This document shows positions 1 to 10,902 of a DNA stretch of 64,000 nucleotides, piece after piece (position 1 is the stretch's first letter; each line of letters opens with the position of its first letter). The position numbers and the translations under genes are program-made. The notes under the pieces are model-generated. The model saw only the letters and a program-made list of their open reading frames with translations, was not told the DNA's origin and searched no databases. Source of the stretch: Galdieria partita (taxonomy: Eukaryota > Rhodophyta > Bangiophyceae > Galdieriales > Galdieriaceae); the NCBI GenBank assembly GCA_025991245.1, contig BQMJ01000044.1, forward strand, positions 62,001 to 126,000, written 5' to 3'.

Positions 1-810
1 ATAGAGTCCAACAAGATATAAGACGAGGTCATCAACAAACAGTAGATATAGTAAGTAGTAAAACTATTTATTTTTTATTGGCTCAAGGTTTTGTAGATCC
101 TACGCTGGATAGAAAAAGATGGCAATATAACTGAACAGTCTTTTTGTGATGCTGGTTGTGGAGTTGGTAGTCTTGCTATTCCCTTAGCAAAATTGGGAGC
201 ACGAGTAGCTGCTTCAGATATATCTCTTTCTATGATCAACGAAGCACAAGAAAGAGCCAAACTGGAATGGGTAAGGTTGAAAAGAAGAAGTGTTCAACTT
301 AAAGTGTTGTTGTCTTTAGGGTGTTATTCCGTCTTCCCTTTCTTTTCAAGTCCAAGATTTACAGCAATTGCAAGGCTCATATGATACTGTCTTATGTGTA
401 GATGTGCTTATTCATTATTCGGATGCTCAGCTGATATCTCTTCTTGATTCGTTATCACGAGTGGCTAAAAGGAGAATGGTAAGTATTCAGTCACTTTCTA
501 AAGTTCATATTCATAATGATAAGATTATTACCTTTGCTCCGAAAACTCTTTATTATGTGTTATTAAAGAAGATTGGAGAATTTTTCCCAGGATCTAGCAA
601 GGCAACTAGAGCCTATTTACATAGAGAAGTAAGAAGCTGTCTTGTATATTATTATGTTTCAACAACACTGAGTATTTTTGGTATTTTTAGAAAGATATAA
701 TCGACTCTTTACAACAACGAGGTTGGCAAAAGATAAGAAACGAGTTTGTGAAAACGAAATTTTACTTTTCACAAATTGTTCAGTTGGAAAAGGTCATATT
801 GAGTGGTTGA
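1..810 (+). CDS. chlM: Mg-protoporphyrin IX methyltransferase, 5' partial
   Basis: Methylates the propionate of Mg-protoporphyrin IX in the plastid, a step of chlorophyll synthesis. The window starts inside the gene. Visible exons are 1-50, 97-270, 320-478, 524-628 and 691-810, joined by introns of 45-62 nt with GT...AG ends. The spliced protein shows the SAM-binding motif I CDAGCGVGSLAIPLA, followed by ASDIS, then LCVDVLIHY and the family hallmarks ITFAPKT and FPGSSKATRAYLHRE, which are typical of ChlM rather than of other class I methyltransferases. It ends SGQ-less with VILSG and a TGA at 808-810. The N-terminus and any plastid transit peptide lie outside the window. ChlM in this lineage is nuclear-encoded and acts with Mg-chelatase. 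The identification is firm; the exact splice sites are inferred from frame. Confidence 0.9.
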
Positions 811-851
811 CTATTGAAAGCCACTGTTTGCATACTGTGGAGAATAGAATT

Positions 852-1820
852 ATGTCACTCAAAGATACAAGTTGTGTCTATTATGCTGAAGAAGACATAG
901 TTAGTAAAACAAGTGGTTTTCATATACACACATACTGTTGGATTCCTAATACAATGCTTGACTATTTGCAAGAGAACAACGCCTCCAGTGCACAACCTAA
1001 AGCTAGCGTGTTTCTTATTCATGGGTTACATTCCAATACATTTTGTGAGTATTTAGAACCAGACCCTTCTCAGAATGGTGCACGAAGACTATATTCCAAT
1101 TCCATTCCGCAACTTTTGAATGAACACGGTTTTGTGGTGTTTGCTCACGATCACCAAGGACACGGAAAGTCACAAGGAAAGTGCAAAGGCTATTTTGACT
1201 CGATGGAAACTTTGGTGTCTGATACTCTTCAGTTGATAGAGTGGATTACAAAGGAGAAGTATCCAGTGTTGAAAGAGAAGCCCATATTTCTTATGGGTTG
1301 TTCTATGGGCAGTTTAGTTTCCATATTATTGGGATTGAAATACGGATCCTATTTACGTGGAGCAGTATTAATTAGTCCTGCTGTATCTCAAGCCAATAAT
1401 CAGTTTGGTGTGATTGGTCGAATATTAAAACCATTGTCAGGTTGGGTATCGGCATGGTATCCCACCTTACCTGTTTTGAGACTTCCCAAGAATGAAAAGT
1501 TTCCACAACTACAGAAAAGTTGGGATAATGATGAACTCAATTATCATGGCAAGTTGAGAGCTCGAGTTGGTGAGCAATTTGTAAAAACATATGATGAGTT
1601 GTCAGAAAAGGCAACCAACTTTACTATTCCATTCATTATGTATTATGGCTCAGAAGATACTTTGGTGGATCCGAAAGGAATGCAAAGCTTTTTTGACAAG
1701 GCAGCTAGTAGAGATAAGAAAGTAGTTCCTTTGGAAGGAAGATGGCATATTCTTCATCATGAACCTGGAAAAGAATTGGTTCGAGAACAATTCCTGCAAT
1801 GGATAGAAGAACGCTGTTGA
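852..1820 (+). CDS. Monoglyceride lipase-like alpha/beta hydrolase
   Basis: A single-exon serine hydrolase of about 322 residues. It has the alpha/beta-hydrolase features FLIHGLHSN (oxyanion region), AHDHQGHGKSQG (typical of the monoglyceride lipase/lysophospholipase group), the nucleophile elbow GCSMGS, and late Asp and His residues near YGSEDTLVDP and EGRWHILHHEP. It belongs to the hydrolase_4 group that includes monoacylglycerol lipases and plant caffeoyl-shikimate/lysophospholipid esterases, so the exact substrate is not settled. The ATG at 852 lies 41 nt after the chlM stop; the frame is open further upstream, but that part overlaps chlM coding sequence, which argues for the ATG at 852. 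No signal peptide or membrane segment is seen. Confidence 0.8.
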   Translation: MSLKDTSCVYYAEEDIVSKTSGFHIHTYCWIPNTMLDYLQENNASSAQPKASVFLIHGLHSNTFCEYLEPDPSQNGARRLYSNSIPQLLNEHGFVVFAHDHQGHGKSQGKCKGYFDSMETLVSDTLQLIEWITKEKYPVLKEKPIFLMGCSMGSLVSILLGLKYGSYLRGAVLISPAVSQANNQFGVIGRILKPLSGWVSAWYPTLPVLRLPKNEKFPQLQKSWDNDELNYHGKLRARVGEQFVKTYDELSEKATNFTIPFIMYYGSEDTLVDPKGMQSFFDKAASRDKKVVPLEGRWHILHHEPGKELVREQFLQWIEERC

Positions 1821-1855
1821 GAGAGTTGTTAAAAGTCACAACGGATTGACAATTG

Positions 1856-4342
1856 ATGAGTTGCATTCATTGGGTAGCTTTTGTTGATTCCTTGACAACC
1901 GCACAAAACTGTTCTTCAAGTCATCTACTCAAAAGACAAAGAGTCTTCTTGTTGGTGAACAACAAGAAAAAGACTTGTTCGTTGCCCTTGCACCTTTTTT
2001 GTTGTCAAAAACCTAATGAGGGTCCTTCAGGCTCTCCGCACTCCCATTCAAAACCTAACGAGCAAACTTCCAAAGTTTCTTCAGGGAATTCGTTGGTATC
2101 TGTTATACAACGTTTATATACTTGGTGGTCACAGTTTATGAGTCAGCCTTTGATAATTCCCAAAAACATTGCCATTTCTGCTTCAACTCTATTGTTGGTG
2201 ATAGTTATCACATTGAATAGATCACCTCCTACTGGAGATTGGGAACCCTTGCAACAAAAAGTTGCTCTATTCAATATTATTTTAGAGGATATCCAACGTG
2301 CCTATGTTGAAAAAGTAGATGTAGATAAACTATTCGAGACGGGAGTCAACGCTATGCTTGGTACTTATATTTTAGAATAGAATTGGATAAATTGACACAA
2401 TGATATGTTAGGTTCTTTGGATCCTTATACTCAATTTGAAAATCATATAGAAGCACAGGAAATGAATGTCAAAGCAATGGGTCGTTATGGTGGCGTTGGA
2501 CTTGTCATTGCAAAGGATATTCGAGATAAGGATCAGATAATCATTGTATCCTCTTTTGAGAGTTATGCTTTTGATGCGGGCTTGCGTCCAGGTGATAGAT
2601 TACTTCAAGTAGATGGTCATCCAGGTAAGAGGAAGATATCTTGTTATTTGTATGGAGATAGTTTGTAGTAGTGGGACAGGATTTGGAAGGAATGACACAA
2701 CTTCTTCGAGGAGATGCTGGAACTCAAGTAACTGTTCGTGTTTCAAGGCCAGGAATATCAGAACCTTTTGATGTTACCTTGACAAGACAACTTGTACGGG
2801 TTTCAGATGTACCTGCTTATGGTTTTATTGGAAATCGACAAGATGGTAAGTCTCAATTAGATATGAAGAATGAACATCATCATATATGTTTTATGAGGAG
2901 TTGGTTATATTCGTTTGCAGTCTTTTTCTTCCAATGCTTGTACTCAAGTTCGAAATGCCATACAAGATTTACAAAAGAGTGGTCAACTAAAATCCCTTGT
3001 ATTGGATCTTCGAGATAATCCAGGTGGCTTGTTATCTTCTGCTATTGACGTGGCAGAATTATTTGTACCCAAAGGTTGGCATAGTTGACATATATATATA
3101 TATATATATGATGTGAATATATTTTGGTAGGTTCTACGATAGTGTCTGTAAAGGGACGTATTCTTCAAGAAAAACATTATCAAAGTAGAAAAATGGCAAG
3201 TTTTGTTTTCCTTTTAAAGTCTTCTTCTTATGCCTATCTTTTGATTAGCCTTTGTTATCTCCTCATATTCGTTTAGGGGTGGTCGTCAATAGTCGGACTG
3301 CATCAGCTGCGGAAATTGTGGCGGGTGCTATTCAAGATAATGATTTGGGTGAGTTTTGTTCAAGTTGGTTGAGTTGTTATTAAAGTGTTGAACAGGAGTT
3401 GTATTTGGTTCTCAGACGTTTGGAAAGGGTCTCGTACAAAATGTAGATCAACTTCCCTTTCAAACTGCATTGAAATATACGGTTGGAAAATATTACACTC
3501 CAAGTGGTCGTTGTATTCAATCATCGAGTTATTCATTGGATCATGAAAAGTTAAAAATCACCGCTATAAATGAAAAGGAACGAAAAGTAAATCGATATTG
3601 TTTTATCGTGATTGCATCTCGGAGTTGTTTTAGGTGTTTAAGACCAAAAATGGGCGTAGTGTATATGACAGTGGTGGAATAGAACCGGATTTCCAGTGGG
3701 AAGAAGCGCCTATTCATGAATGGAGACGCTTATTGCACCAACAAGGTTTATTATTCTATTTTGCAAATGATTATGCTGCCGAGGTAAGAAAGGAATATTC
3801 CATAGGCAAGGGAATGACATTTTGTCAAAGCATCCTGAAGGAATCGATCGCAACTTTTATGTAGACGATGCATTATATGCAAAGTTTCAAAAGTATGTCA
3901 TGAACCAGATTGCTTGTGGTAGCTTCTCCATCCTTTCACGTTTTGAGGAACCTTTGACCTCTCTGGAGAATGACTTGGATCAACAAGGTTATCGAGGTAA
4001 GTATCTATAGATAGATATTATATATATGCTGAAAATAATAGAAACCAGCAAAAGTTTGAAAAAAGTTGCCAACTCCTTAAAGCTTGAAATAGAAAGTGAA
4101 TTGAGAAATTTTGATTCCGGTATTCGTCATGATTTGGAAGATTCCATTCGTGCTCGTTTTCAACCCGATTCTATACGTATCATGGCAGGTTTATCGAGAG
4201 ATGAAGAGATTTTCAAGGTAAATGGAATATTGTATTTGGAAGAGAGTGGCACACTTATGTATTCTCTAATAGACAAAGCAAGTGATGTCGGATGGTTTGC
4301 TTTATGCAAAGTTGTTGTGTCCTCAAAACAAGGCTGTTTAGT
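1856..4342 (+). CDS. ctpA: C-terminal processing peptidase (D1-processing type), plastid
   Basis: A serine/lysine-dyad protease that, in plastids, trims the C-terminus of photosystem II protein D1 in the thylakoid lumen. It has about ten exons with introns of roughly 45-56 nt. The N-terminus is rich in Ser, Lys and Gln and is followed by a hydrophobic segment (about residues 103-120), which fits a bipartite plastid/lumen address. Then come a PDZ region (MGRYGGVGLVI ... LRPGDRLLQVDGHP), VGYIRL, LDLRDNPGGLL, the Ser motif NSRTASAAEI and the Lys motif QTFGKGLVQ. One intron, 3196-3248, appears to start with GC. Splicing 4218-4272 out gives a C-terminus (TKQVMSDGLLYAKLL) that fits the family better than read-through to 4409; the last exon is therefore inferred. 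Plastid location is inference. Confidence 0.88.
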
Positions 4343-4503
4343 AACAAGGGGGAATGGTTGGGATGGGGTCAAAAGAGGTAAAGTACATAGTCGTGATGTA
4401 TATATATAAATAGAAAATATCATTTCCAAATAGAGAATATTTTTATGTCTTCTTACAACAAACAATCCTATAGAAAATTTCAACAACCAAAAGAATATAT
4501 TCT

Positions 4504-6195
4504 TTATAGTTCAGCATTGTGGACAGGAACCGTTACACCTGAACGGATTTGACCCCAACCAATAAGACGCCAATGTCTTTCGACTCTTCTGGAAAGTGCA
4601 ATTTTTTCATTCTTTACATATTTCAAACCAGCTCGAAATATCCATCGATGCACATACTTACCACTTGTGTGCATACAGGACTAGTCAATGAAAGCTTTGC
4701 TAAATCTCCCTTGACTGCCAATACTCTTCCTCCCGTACTCGTAGAACCAATATTCAACATCAATACTTCTCCTTTCGCCAATTTTTGAACCTTTGCAAGT
4801 TATTAAGAAAATAGAAAGCTGAAATAAACTACCTTTGCTAATTTCCCTTGGCCGTCTACTTTCACTCCTAATAGTCTTCTCAACAGAAAGAAATTAACTT
4901 CCAACTCACAATACACATCAGGCAATCCTCCAAAAGAACCCAATACCTAAACATCATTCCAATCCCTGTCATAAAGTATGGAAACTTCCAATACCTGACC
5001 AACAAGACGATCAGCTCTAGTCAATGTAGGATCAATCTTGGTTCCAACTCCAATAAGACCTCCAGGAACTGCATACTGAAGTGAGTTGGATTCAGCATTC
5101 ATCGAATGAATAACAGAAACAATAGGAATACATATCAAATTGCCCTTTTCGTCTTTCGAAGGAATACCTGGACGAATCTAAACACATACAAACATTTCTT
5201 CAACAACAACAACAAAAAGTATGCCAATCTCATCTAACCTCAATCTTGTCCCCTACTCGTAAAACCCCTTGCATAATAGAGCCTCCAGCAACACCTCCCT
5301 TCAAATCCTTCACTTCTTCTCCAGGACGATTCACATCAAATGAACGAATAATAATCATTCGAGGACTACTTATGAAATCTCTTATAGGTACTGGAACCTT
5401 TTTAATAAGGTACTCTACAACTACGTCGATATTGTACTTTAACTGTGCTGAAATGGGAACGACTGGGGCATCTTGTGCTACAGTTCCTTGTATAAAGTTT
5501 TGTATTTCTTGATACTGAGCCTCTGCTGCAGTTTCTCTCACCAAGTCTATCTTATTCTGTAAAATAATGATATTTCTCAATTTCATTATTTCTACAGCTG
5601 CCAAGTGTTCTGACGTTTGAGGTTGGGGACAAGTTTCGTTACCCGCAATTAGCAACAAAGCAGCGTCCATAACTGCAGCTCCATTCAACATAGTTGCCAT
5701 AAGAATATCGTGTCCAGGACAATCTACGAAAGAAACATGCCTCAATAACTTCATACGACCCCCGCAGCCTGGCCTCTCACAAGGAGGTTCATCTTCTTTG
5801 TTAGAAGAATAAGCTTTATAACACTCAGGTCGGGGACAATCCTGCAAAGTTAGATGCACTTGCAATCATTCTCAAGTCATTCCTTACTGGATTTTCACAC
5901 TTGTACAGTTTAGCGTTGGCATAACCAAGCTTTATCGTTATGTTTCTCTCAAGTTCGTTTTTAAAACGTACGGTTTGAACTCCTGATATTGCTTTGACAA
6001 CTGTACTCTTTCCATGTGCAACATGGCCTATGGTTCCTATATTGATAGTGGCTTGACGTGATATGACCTTGCGATTGGAGTCGATCAGTAAACCACCCTA
6101 GTCCCATCCACAACACTTACTTCCGGTGTTAGTGGAGTCAACTTTTTCACGTCCAGAGTACTCAAATCTTGCTTTGCTAAGCCGTTTTCTGTCAT
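4504..6195 (-). CDS. EIF2S3: Translation initiation factor eIF2 subunit gamma
   Basis: The GTP-binding core of eIF2, which carries initiator Met-tRNA to the 40S subunit. The spliced product matches eIF2-gamma almost end to end: [17 protein letters not shown] at the start, [17 protein letters not shown] (G1), the zinc-knuckle region CPRPEC...[19 protein letters not shown] (G3), QNKIDLV (G4), GGVAGGSI and [12 protein letters not shown], ending in WRLIGWGQI with a basic, Val-rich tail. Seven or so short introns interrupt it, for example before VISRQ and between IEV and RPGIPSK. The start ATG is at 6193-6195 and the stop at 4504-4506. It converges on ctpA, whose stop is about 160 bp away. Confidence 0.95.
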
Positions 6196-6886
6196 GATTG
6201 CCTAATTATGAACAAAACACACAAAACCCTCCTTGGCCGGGGTGTGAATATAATAATGCTCTGCGCTCTAACCACCAAAAGGAGTAGATGAAACCATTCA
6301 AGTCTCCCAAAATGATGATGAAGAGTGTTTGATATAGTAGCTTGTACTGATTCTATGATTCATCTATATATATATTCTATCTACTGAAAAAAAAAACTCT
6401 TCTCGACCTACCATTCATTCCTTGAAAGGGCATTCACTCCTTTGGTAACTTTGCCACAACAACTATATTCCTCCACGTTTTATAATGATTCAAGAGTACA
6501 CTTTGTAGAATTGTCAATAGCTGTTGAATATGCTAGTGGAATAATTTTCATATAGAAAGTTGTTTTTCTGGGTGATTCTTCTTGTGTTTGTAAAGTGTTG
6601 GTGACATATCGTACAAATATGGAAAACGATGAATAGACTTTTTTTTCGTTTATTAAACGCAACTCTGTGTTGGATATCCAACGCAATGTTGTTATTTTAC
6701 CATAGAAAGTATCCATTCCAGTGAACAAGAAAGAAGACTATCGAATCAGGAGAAAAATCAAAAGGAAAGATTCGTCTCTTCACGATCTTTTACGCACCCT
6801 CATCATTGTATGCTATAAATATCCCCACAGTGTACTCTTTTCGGCGGAATTAAGTTTTTGCAAGTGCGTTGTTCGTTGAGAGAATT
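6196..6886. other. Divergent intergenic region, eIF2-gamma / RRM protein
   Basis: About 690 bp between two divergent start codons. It contains an imperfect inverted repeat around 6229-6283 (CTCCTT...AAGGAG on the minus strand), a TA-rich stretch at about 6363-6380, an A-run at 6386-6396, and a good TATA box at 6814. No open frame with coding character was seen. Confidence 0.5.
6814..6821 (+). promoter_or_regulatory. TATA box of RRM protein gene
   Basis: TATAAATA lies 66 nt upstream of the ATG at 6887 and is followed by a pyrimidine-rich stretch. Position and sequence fit a pol II TATA element. Confidence 0.55.
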
Positions 6887-7678
6887 ATGGCAGCCGTTGA
6901 GGACAATAGAGTTTTTGTGGGTGGTCTTCCTTGGTCAGTTAGTGAAGAAGACCTTCGTGAAACCTTTTCCAAATACGGAGAAGTTGTAGATGCAAGGGTG
7001 AATATCCGTGTTCCTTTTGTTTTGGGTTAAACTTGGCTCCCTAACGTCCTTCACCATTTCCCGGGGTTCCTTTTGTTATGAGTAGTTGCTATAGTTGTTA
7101 TTTGTCTTTGCAAAGTTCCACAGAGTATAGAGGGTAGAAGATATTCCTTGTGTCTTTCTGGTCCTTTTTCACGCCTGAGGAACCCTTGAAAATAGTGTGA
7201 GGAACTGCGACTGGGTTGACTAGTGTACTCCAAAGTCATTGTTATTATTGAGTGCTTACAATTGTGTCTTTGTTTCTGCTATGGGAAGGTTGTTGTTGAA
7301 CGCGAAACGGGTCGTTCACGTGGTTTTGGATTTGTGTCCTATGCAGAAGGTTCGTCTGTTGAAGAATGTATTGCAGCTTTGGATGGACAGGTTCGTATGA
7401 TATTATGGTAGTATGGGGAGTGTTATTTTATGTGGAAATTGCAGGATATGCAAGGACGTACCATCCGTGTGAACAAAGCAATGTCTCGTGAACAACGAGA
7501 AGGTGGAGGAGATTTCCCTCGTCGTGGTGGCCGCGGACGATATGGTGGTTTTCGTTCTGGTCCATATGAGAGACGTGACTTTGACCGCAGAAGGGATCAC
7601 GAGAGGAGAGACAATGGACATGGATATGGTGGTCGAGGTCGCAGTGGAGGATTTCGCCGTCGTGAAGATTTTGAATGA
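6887..7678 (+). CDS. Glycine-rich RNA-binding protein, single RRM
   Basis: A small RNA-binding protein of about 160 residues: one N-terminal RRM followed by an Arg/Gly-rich tail. RNP2 is VFVGGLPW and RNP1 is [10 protein letters not shown]; the tail carries many RGG/GYGG units and ends RRREDFE. The family is the plant GRP7/GRP8-like and CIRBP/RBM3-like proteins, which bind mRNA and are often stress- or clock-regulated. The exons are 6887-6997, 7289-7390 and 7445-7678. The first intron (291 nt) is five to six times longer than most others here and interrupts the RRM between RNP2 and RNP1, after VVDAR. Plant GRP7-type genes have an intron in the same part of the RRM that is used for autoregulation; a similar role here is inference. 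Confidence 0.88.
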
Positions 7679-7725
7679 TTTTACAGTTTGTTGCTTGAGT
7701 ATTTGTTGTTGGTCTCTTTGACTCT

Positions 7726-8319
7726 TTATTGTTCGTTCCTAGTAGAGTATTGCTTTGAATCTTGCGGTTGTTTGGTATACGCATTTTCTGAGTAAACAAT
7801 TGTTTCTTTCTGAGTACAGTTTGTTTCTTTTTCCGTCGATGCTTTCTCCAATATAGGTTTATCAAGATGTAAAGTGTTTCTGCTGGTGATATACAATACT
7901 GGAAAGCATCTTTCTTGTTTTCTACATAAGTGAATGAGTCTTTTATCACAAGTTGCGATAAACATCTTCTTCTCTTGCTGTTGTATGACGCTCTCTATAC
8001 ACTTGGACGCATCCGCGTTCGGTTGTTGACTATTGTGCTGACAGGGCAAGACTTGTAACCGCTTTGCAAGCAACGCTGCACCACGATAACTCTCTCCAAG
8101 CGCTTTCAATTCGTTACGGATACAGTTTGTCACCAACCACTTGACTTGATACTTGCCAAATATGCTCTGTACAAGTTCCTTGATGACCAGCTTCCTAGCA
8201 AGTGTCTGATACAGAAAAGTACCGTCCATCAATATTTCAAAAGGTTCTTGCAGTCTATACTGCTTTTGATACCGTTGAACTCTTTTCAAAGCACGTTTTT
8301 TCTCTTTGCTATGGGTCAT
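7726..8319 (-). CDS. UTP23: rRNA-processing protein UTP23 (PIN-like)
   Basis: A nucleolar factor of the small-subunit processome, needed for early 18S rRNA maturation. The 197-residue single-exon product begins with a basic helix (KEKKRALKRVQRYQKQY), then FEILMDGTF, NCIRNELKALG, the characteristic GAALLAKRLQVLPCQH, FIATCDKRLI and VLYITSRNTLHLDKP, which follows the UTP23/FCF1 PIN-like fold in order. The Cys/His pattern (C-x-H ... C) near residues 94-108 resembles the UTP23 zinc-binding insert and favours UTP23 over FCF1. The C-terminal tail is Lys/Gln-rich and low complexity. The ATG at 8317-8319 is preceded by an in-frame GTG. Its stop faces that of the RRM gene, 47 bp away. Confidence 0.8.
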   Translation of the reverse strand: MTHSKEKKRALKRVQRYQKQYRLQEPFEILMDGTFLYQTLARKLVIKELVQSIFGKYQVKWLVTNCIRNELKALGESYRGAALLAKRLQVLPCQHNSQQPNADASKCIESVIQQQEKKMFIATCDKRLIHLCRKQERCFPVLYITSRNTLHLDKPILEKASTEKETNCTQKETIVYSENAYTKQPQDSKQYSTRNEQ

Positions 8320-8387
8320 CACACACAGTCTCTCCCAACTGAATCGGAAGAATCACACAACGGGCAACGATCGATGCCTTCCCATTA

Positions 8388-9155
8388 TTACAAACACCGT
8401 CCAACATATTCGACGAGTGGATATTTTTCCATCATATCCGGCCATTGAACGAGAAAGCGATGTACAAAAGGATACAAAATTCTTCCACTCAATGATAAAC
8501 TGCGCACTCTGGCAACACTTTCTATGAAAACGGTCCGCGTGCGACTTTTTCGTCGAGCCAAGTTGTAAAACACGTTTCGAATAAACATAATAAAAACAAC
8601 AGGAACGCAAGTACCAGGACCATTACATATGAGAACATCCGGCGTATCACACCATAACAACTTCCAACATGACACCATAAATGAATAAATAGTGGTAAAT
8701 AAGGAAGAAAAATAAGACTGACCAACATATCTCGATCTTGGGATACACAAAGTCTGATAAGAAAACAAAGACAGCGCTCCATCTCGATCATGGAGACAAC
8801 GTGCCTTGGCAATGCTATGATTATCACTAGAGGCAACGATGTACACAACTTGACAAGTATTCTCCAAAGAGCATAAACTTTTATCTTCGTTGGATAGCAT
8901 AGTTTGACCAAAGGCTCGAAGAATTTGTATCATTTCTGCTGTGTGTCCACCAGAACCCAACACAACCATCAAAGAACGCCTTCTCTTGTTCACAGCACAA
9001 CTTTGAATAAACCTTTCAAAATCTTGTTTATACCAGCAAGTCCAATTCGCACTCTTCGACATGTTTCGACGATAAGTTGTTATTCTAGCTTGCTCTTTGT
9101 AGGCACTCCAAACCAATAAAAAGGCGCTCAAAAGAACGAGTAAGCCTATCATCAT
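8388..9155 (-). CDS. ALG14: UDP-GlcNAc transferase subunit ALG14
   Basis: The membrane-anchored partner that recruits ALG13 to the ER for the second step of dolichol-linked oligosaccharide synthesis (N-glycosylation). The 255-residue single-exon protein has an N-terminal transmembrane segment ([17 protein letters not shown]), the diagnostic [36 protein letters not shown] and [16 protein letters not shown], and ends with [11 protein letters not shown], all in ALG14 order. It runs head to tail with UTP23 (66 bp between them) and is divergent from the ABC ATPase gene with only 41 bp between the start codons. Confidence 0.93.
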   Translation of the reverse strand: MMIGLLVLLSAFLLVWSAYKEQARITTYRRNMSKSANWTCWYKQDFERFIQSCAVNKRRRSLMVVLGSGGHTAEMIQILRAFGQTMLSNEDKSLCSLENTCQVVYIVASSDNHSIAKARCLHDRDGALSLFSYQTLCIPRSRYVGQSYFSSLFTTIYSFMVSCWKLLWCDTPDVLICNGPGTCVPVVFIMFIRNVFYNLARRKSRTRTVFIESVARVRSLSLSGRILYPFVHRFLVQWPDMMEKYPLVEYVGRCL

Positions 9156-9196
9156 TCTCTCCTCCTCTCTCTCACGGCATCAATTGGAATTGGCAA

Positions 9197-10721
9197 ATGA
9201 AGAAACCCATGCAACTCGGTTATTTGAGTCTCAATACTGACTCGAATATTATGATGGACTCACGACAGAGAATGGGTTTACGTCTTGAAAATGGTCGTCT
9301 TGATGGAAACAATAGGAGCAAGAAAAGGCCTAACCGAACAAGACTTTTTCCCATAACGACGCATCCAACTCCGTTGCCAATCGCTTGTGGCACTGCGTGG
9401 AATATGACTTTGGAAGAAGCCAAAAAGAACCGCCGAGGATTAGGACACGTATTATTTCAGTTTTTACGCTCAATAATTCCGAGTAGTGAAGAAGACGTAA
9501 CGATGGAATCTTCTGCAACTGAAACCGATGAAGACTCTGTGGAATGGCGCGACCAAAACGGTATGACGAGTTCGAAAAAGCATTCTAGTCGTAAATTATC
9601 TAGTGTACCGATCAAAATAAGGCATCTTCACAAGACTTTTGGTGAAGGTAGTGAAAGTTTTATTGCTTTGAGAGACATCAATTTGGACTTTGAAGCAGGT
9701 GCGTTAGTTGCACTTGTGGGTCCTTCTGGCTCTGGAAAATCGACACTTTTACGTATCATAGCGGGTTTAGAGACTTGCGACAATGGTCAGATACTTTTTG
9801 GTGATGAGGATGCTACCAATATTCGTGTTCAGGACAGAAGGATAGGTTTTGTATTCCAACACTATGCACTGTTTCGTCACATGACAGTGGAACAAAACAT
9901 CGAATTCGGTTTGAAGATAAGAGGTGTGGATAAAAAGACTCGTAAAAAGAAGGTTGCAGAATTGCTTGATTTGATGCAACTATCTGGTCTAGGTCATCGT
10001 TTTCCATCACAAATATCCGGAGGACAGCGACAACGAGTTGCTTTGGCACGTTCTTTAGCTCCAGATCCTAGTGTGTTATTATTAGACGAACCGTTTGCTG
10101 CATTGGACGCAAAGGTGCGTAGAGGATTGCGTGCGTGGCTTAGAAGATTGCATGAAGAAGTAGGAGTGACAACCATATTTGTCACACATGACCAATTGGA
10201 AGCTTTGGAAGTTGCTTCTACTTTGGTGGTTATGAATCGGGGTCGTGTAGAACAAGTAGGAACTCCGTCGGAAGTTTACGATAATCCACAAACACCTTTT
10301 GTGATGAGTTTTATGGGGGAGGTCAATGTGCTGAAGAGAAGCAGAGCTTTAGGCGAGAATACCTTGGTCGACCTGGAGAATGCTCAAAAGTTTCGATCTC
10401 AGCGAGCACCAGAAACTTTCATGCTACGACCACATGATATTCAAATTGATTTAGCCCCAAGTCTGGTAAGTATTCACGTTGCCATGAAGTGAAAGCATAT
10501 TTTATCCTTTTCAATAGTACACTACAGAGGCAACGGTAGTAAGCATTGTATTTCTAGGTTGGCAAGTCAATGTGGATGTTGAATTATCGGATGGACAAGT
10601 TCTACAGGCACACTTGACAAAATCAACGTTTGAAAAATTAAACCTCTGTCGGGGTCAAACGGTTTATATTCGATTTCCAGAAAAGACAATGTACCAAGTA
10701 GAAGACGACTATAGTATCTAA
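9197..10721 (+). CDS. cysA: Sulfate/thiosulfate ABC transporter ATPase, CysA type
   Basis: Energises sulfate import; in algae the nuclear-encoded form works at the plastid envelope. The product has about 490 residues. A 130-residue Arg/Ser-rich N-terminal extension, absent from bacterial CysA, looks like a plastid targeting region plus linker. The ATPase follows with Walker [10 protein letters not shown] (about residue 174), Q-loop [14 protein letters not shown], signature SGGQRQR, Walker B LLLDEP and switch VTHDQ. The second exon, 10518-10721, adds the TOBE-like regulatory end ([15 protein letters not shown]). The intron 10466-10517 keeps frame exactly. No permease or binding-protein gene lies nearby. 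Other MalK/CysA-group importers are possible, but the 'RPHDI' end fits CysA. Confidence 0.85.
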
Positions 10722-10902
10722 GTTGGTTTTTTCTCTATAGCTTTACAACTTGCGAAATATGCATAGCAATTCAAGGATTTCACGAGGCAAGTACGATATA
10801 TATAAAATAAAACAGCTTAGATGCGCTATTCGAAATGGAATGATGAAAACATGGGAGAATAGCCGAACCGACAATTGTAAAAGCACTCCAAGTTGACAGC
10901 TT

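Noticed and set aside
6096-6118. 23-nt intron at the eIF2-gamma start
   Set aside because: A longer intron ending before GTCATATCACG restores the family sequence EVISRQ and has normal length.
6229-6283. tRNA-like inverted repeat, considered as a permuted or intron-containing tRNA gene (known in cyanidiophytes)
   Set aside because: An acceptor-like CTCCTT/AAGGAG pair and a TGGTTAGAGC segment are present, but there is no T-loop consensus and no fitting anticodon arm in normal or permuted order.
6311-6352. C/D-box snoRNA-like element (ATGATGA ... CTGA)
   Set aside because: The boxes are too close together, there is no terminal stem, and the boxes are short enough to occur by chance.
7428-7949. 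Open frame of 173 codons on the minus strand across the RRM gene's 3' end
   Set aside because: It overlaps two well-supported genes (RRM protein and UTP23), and its composition mirrors their codons.
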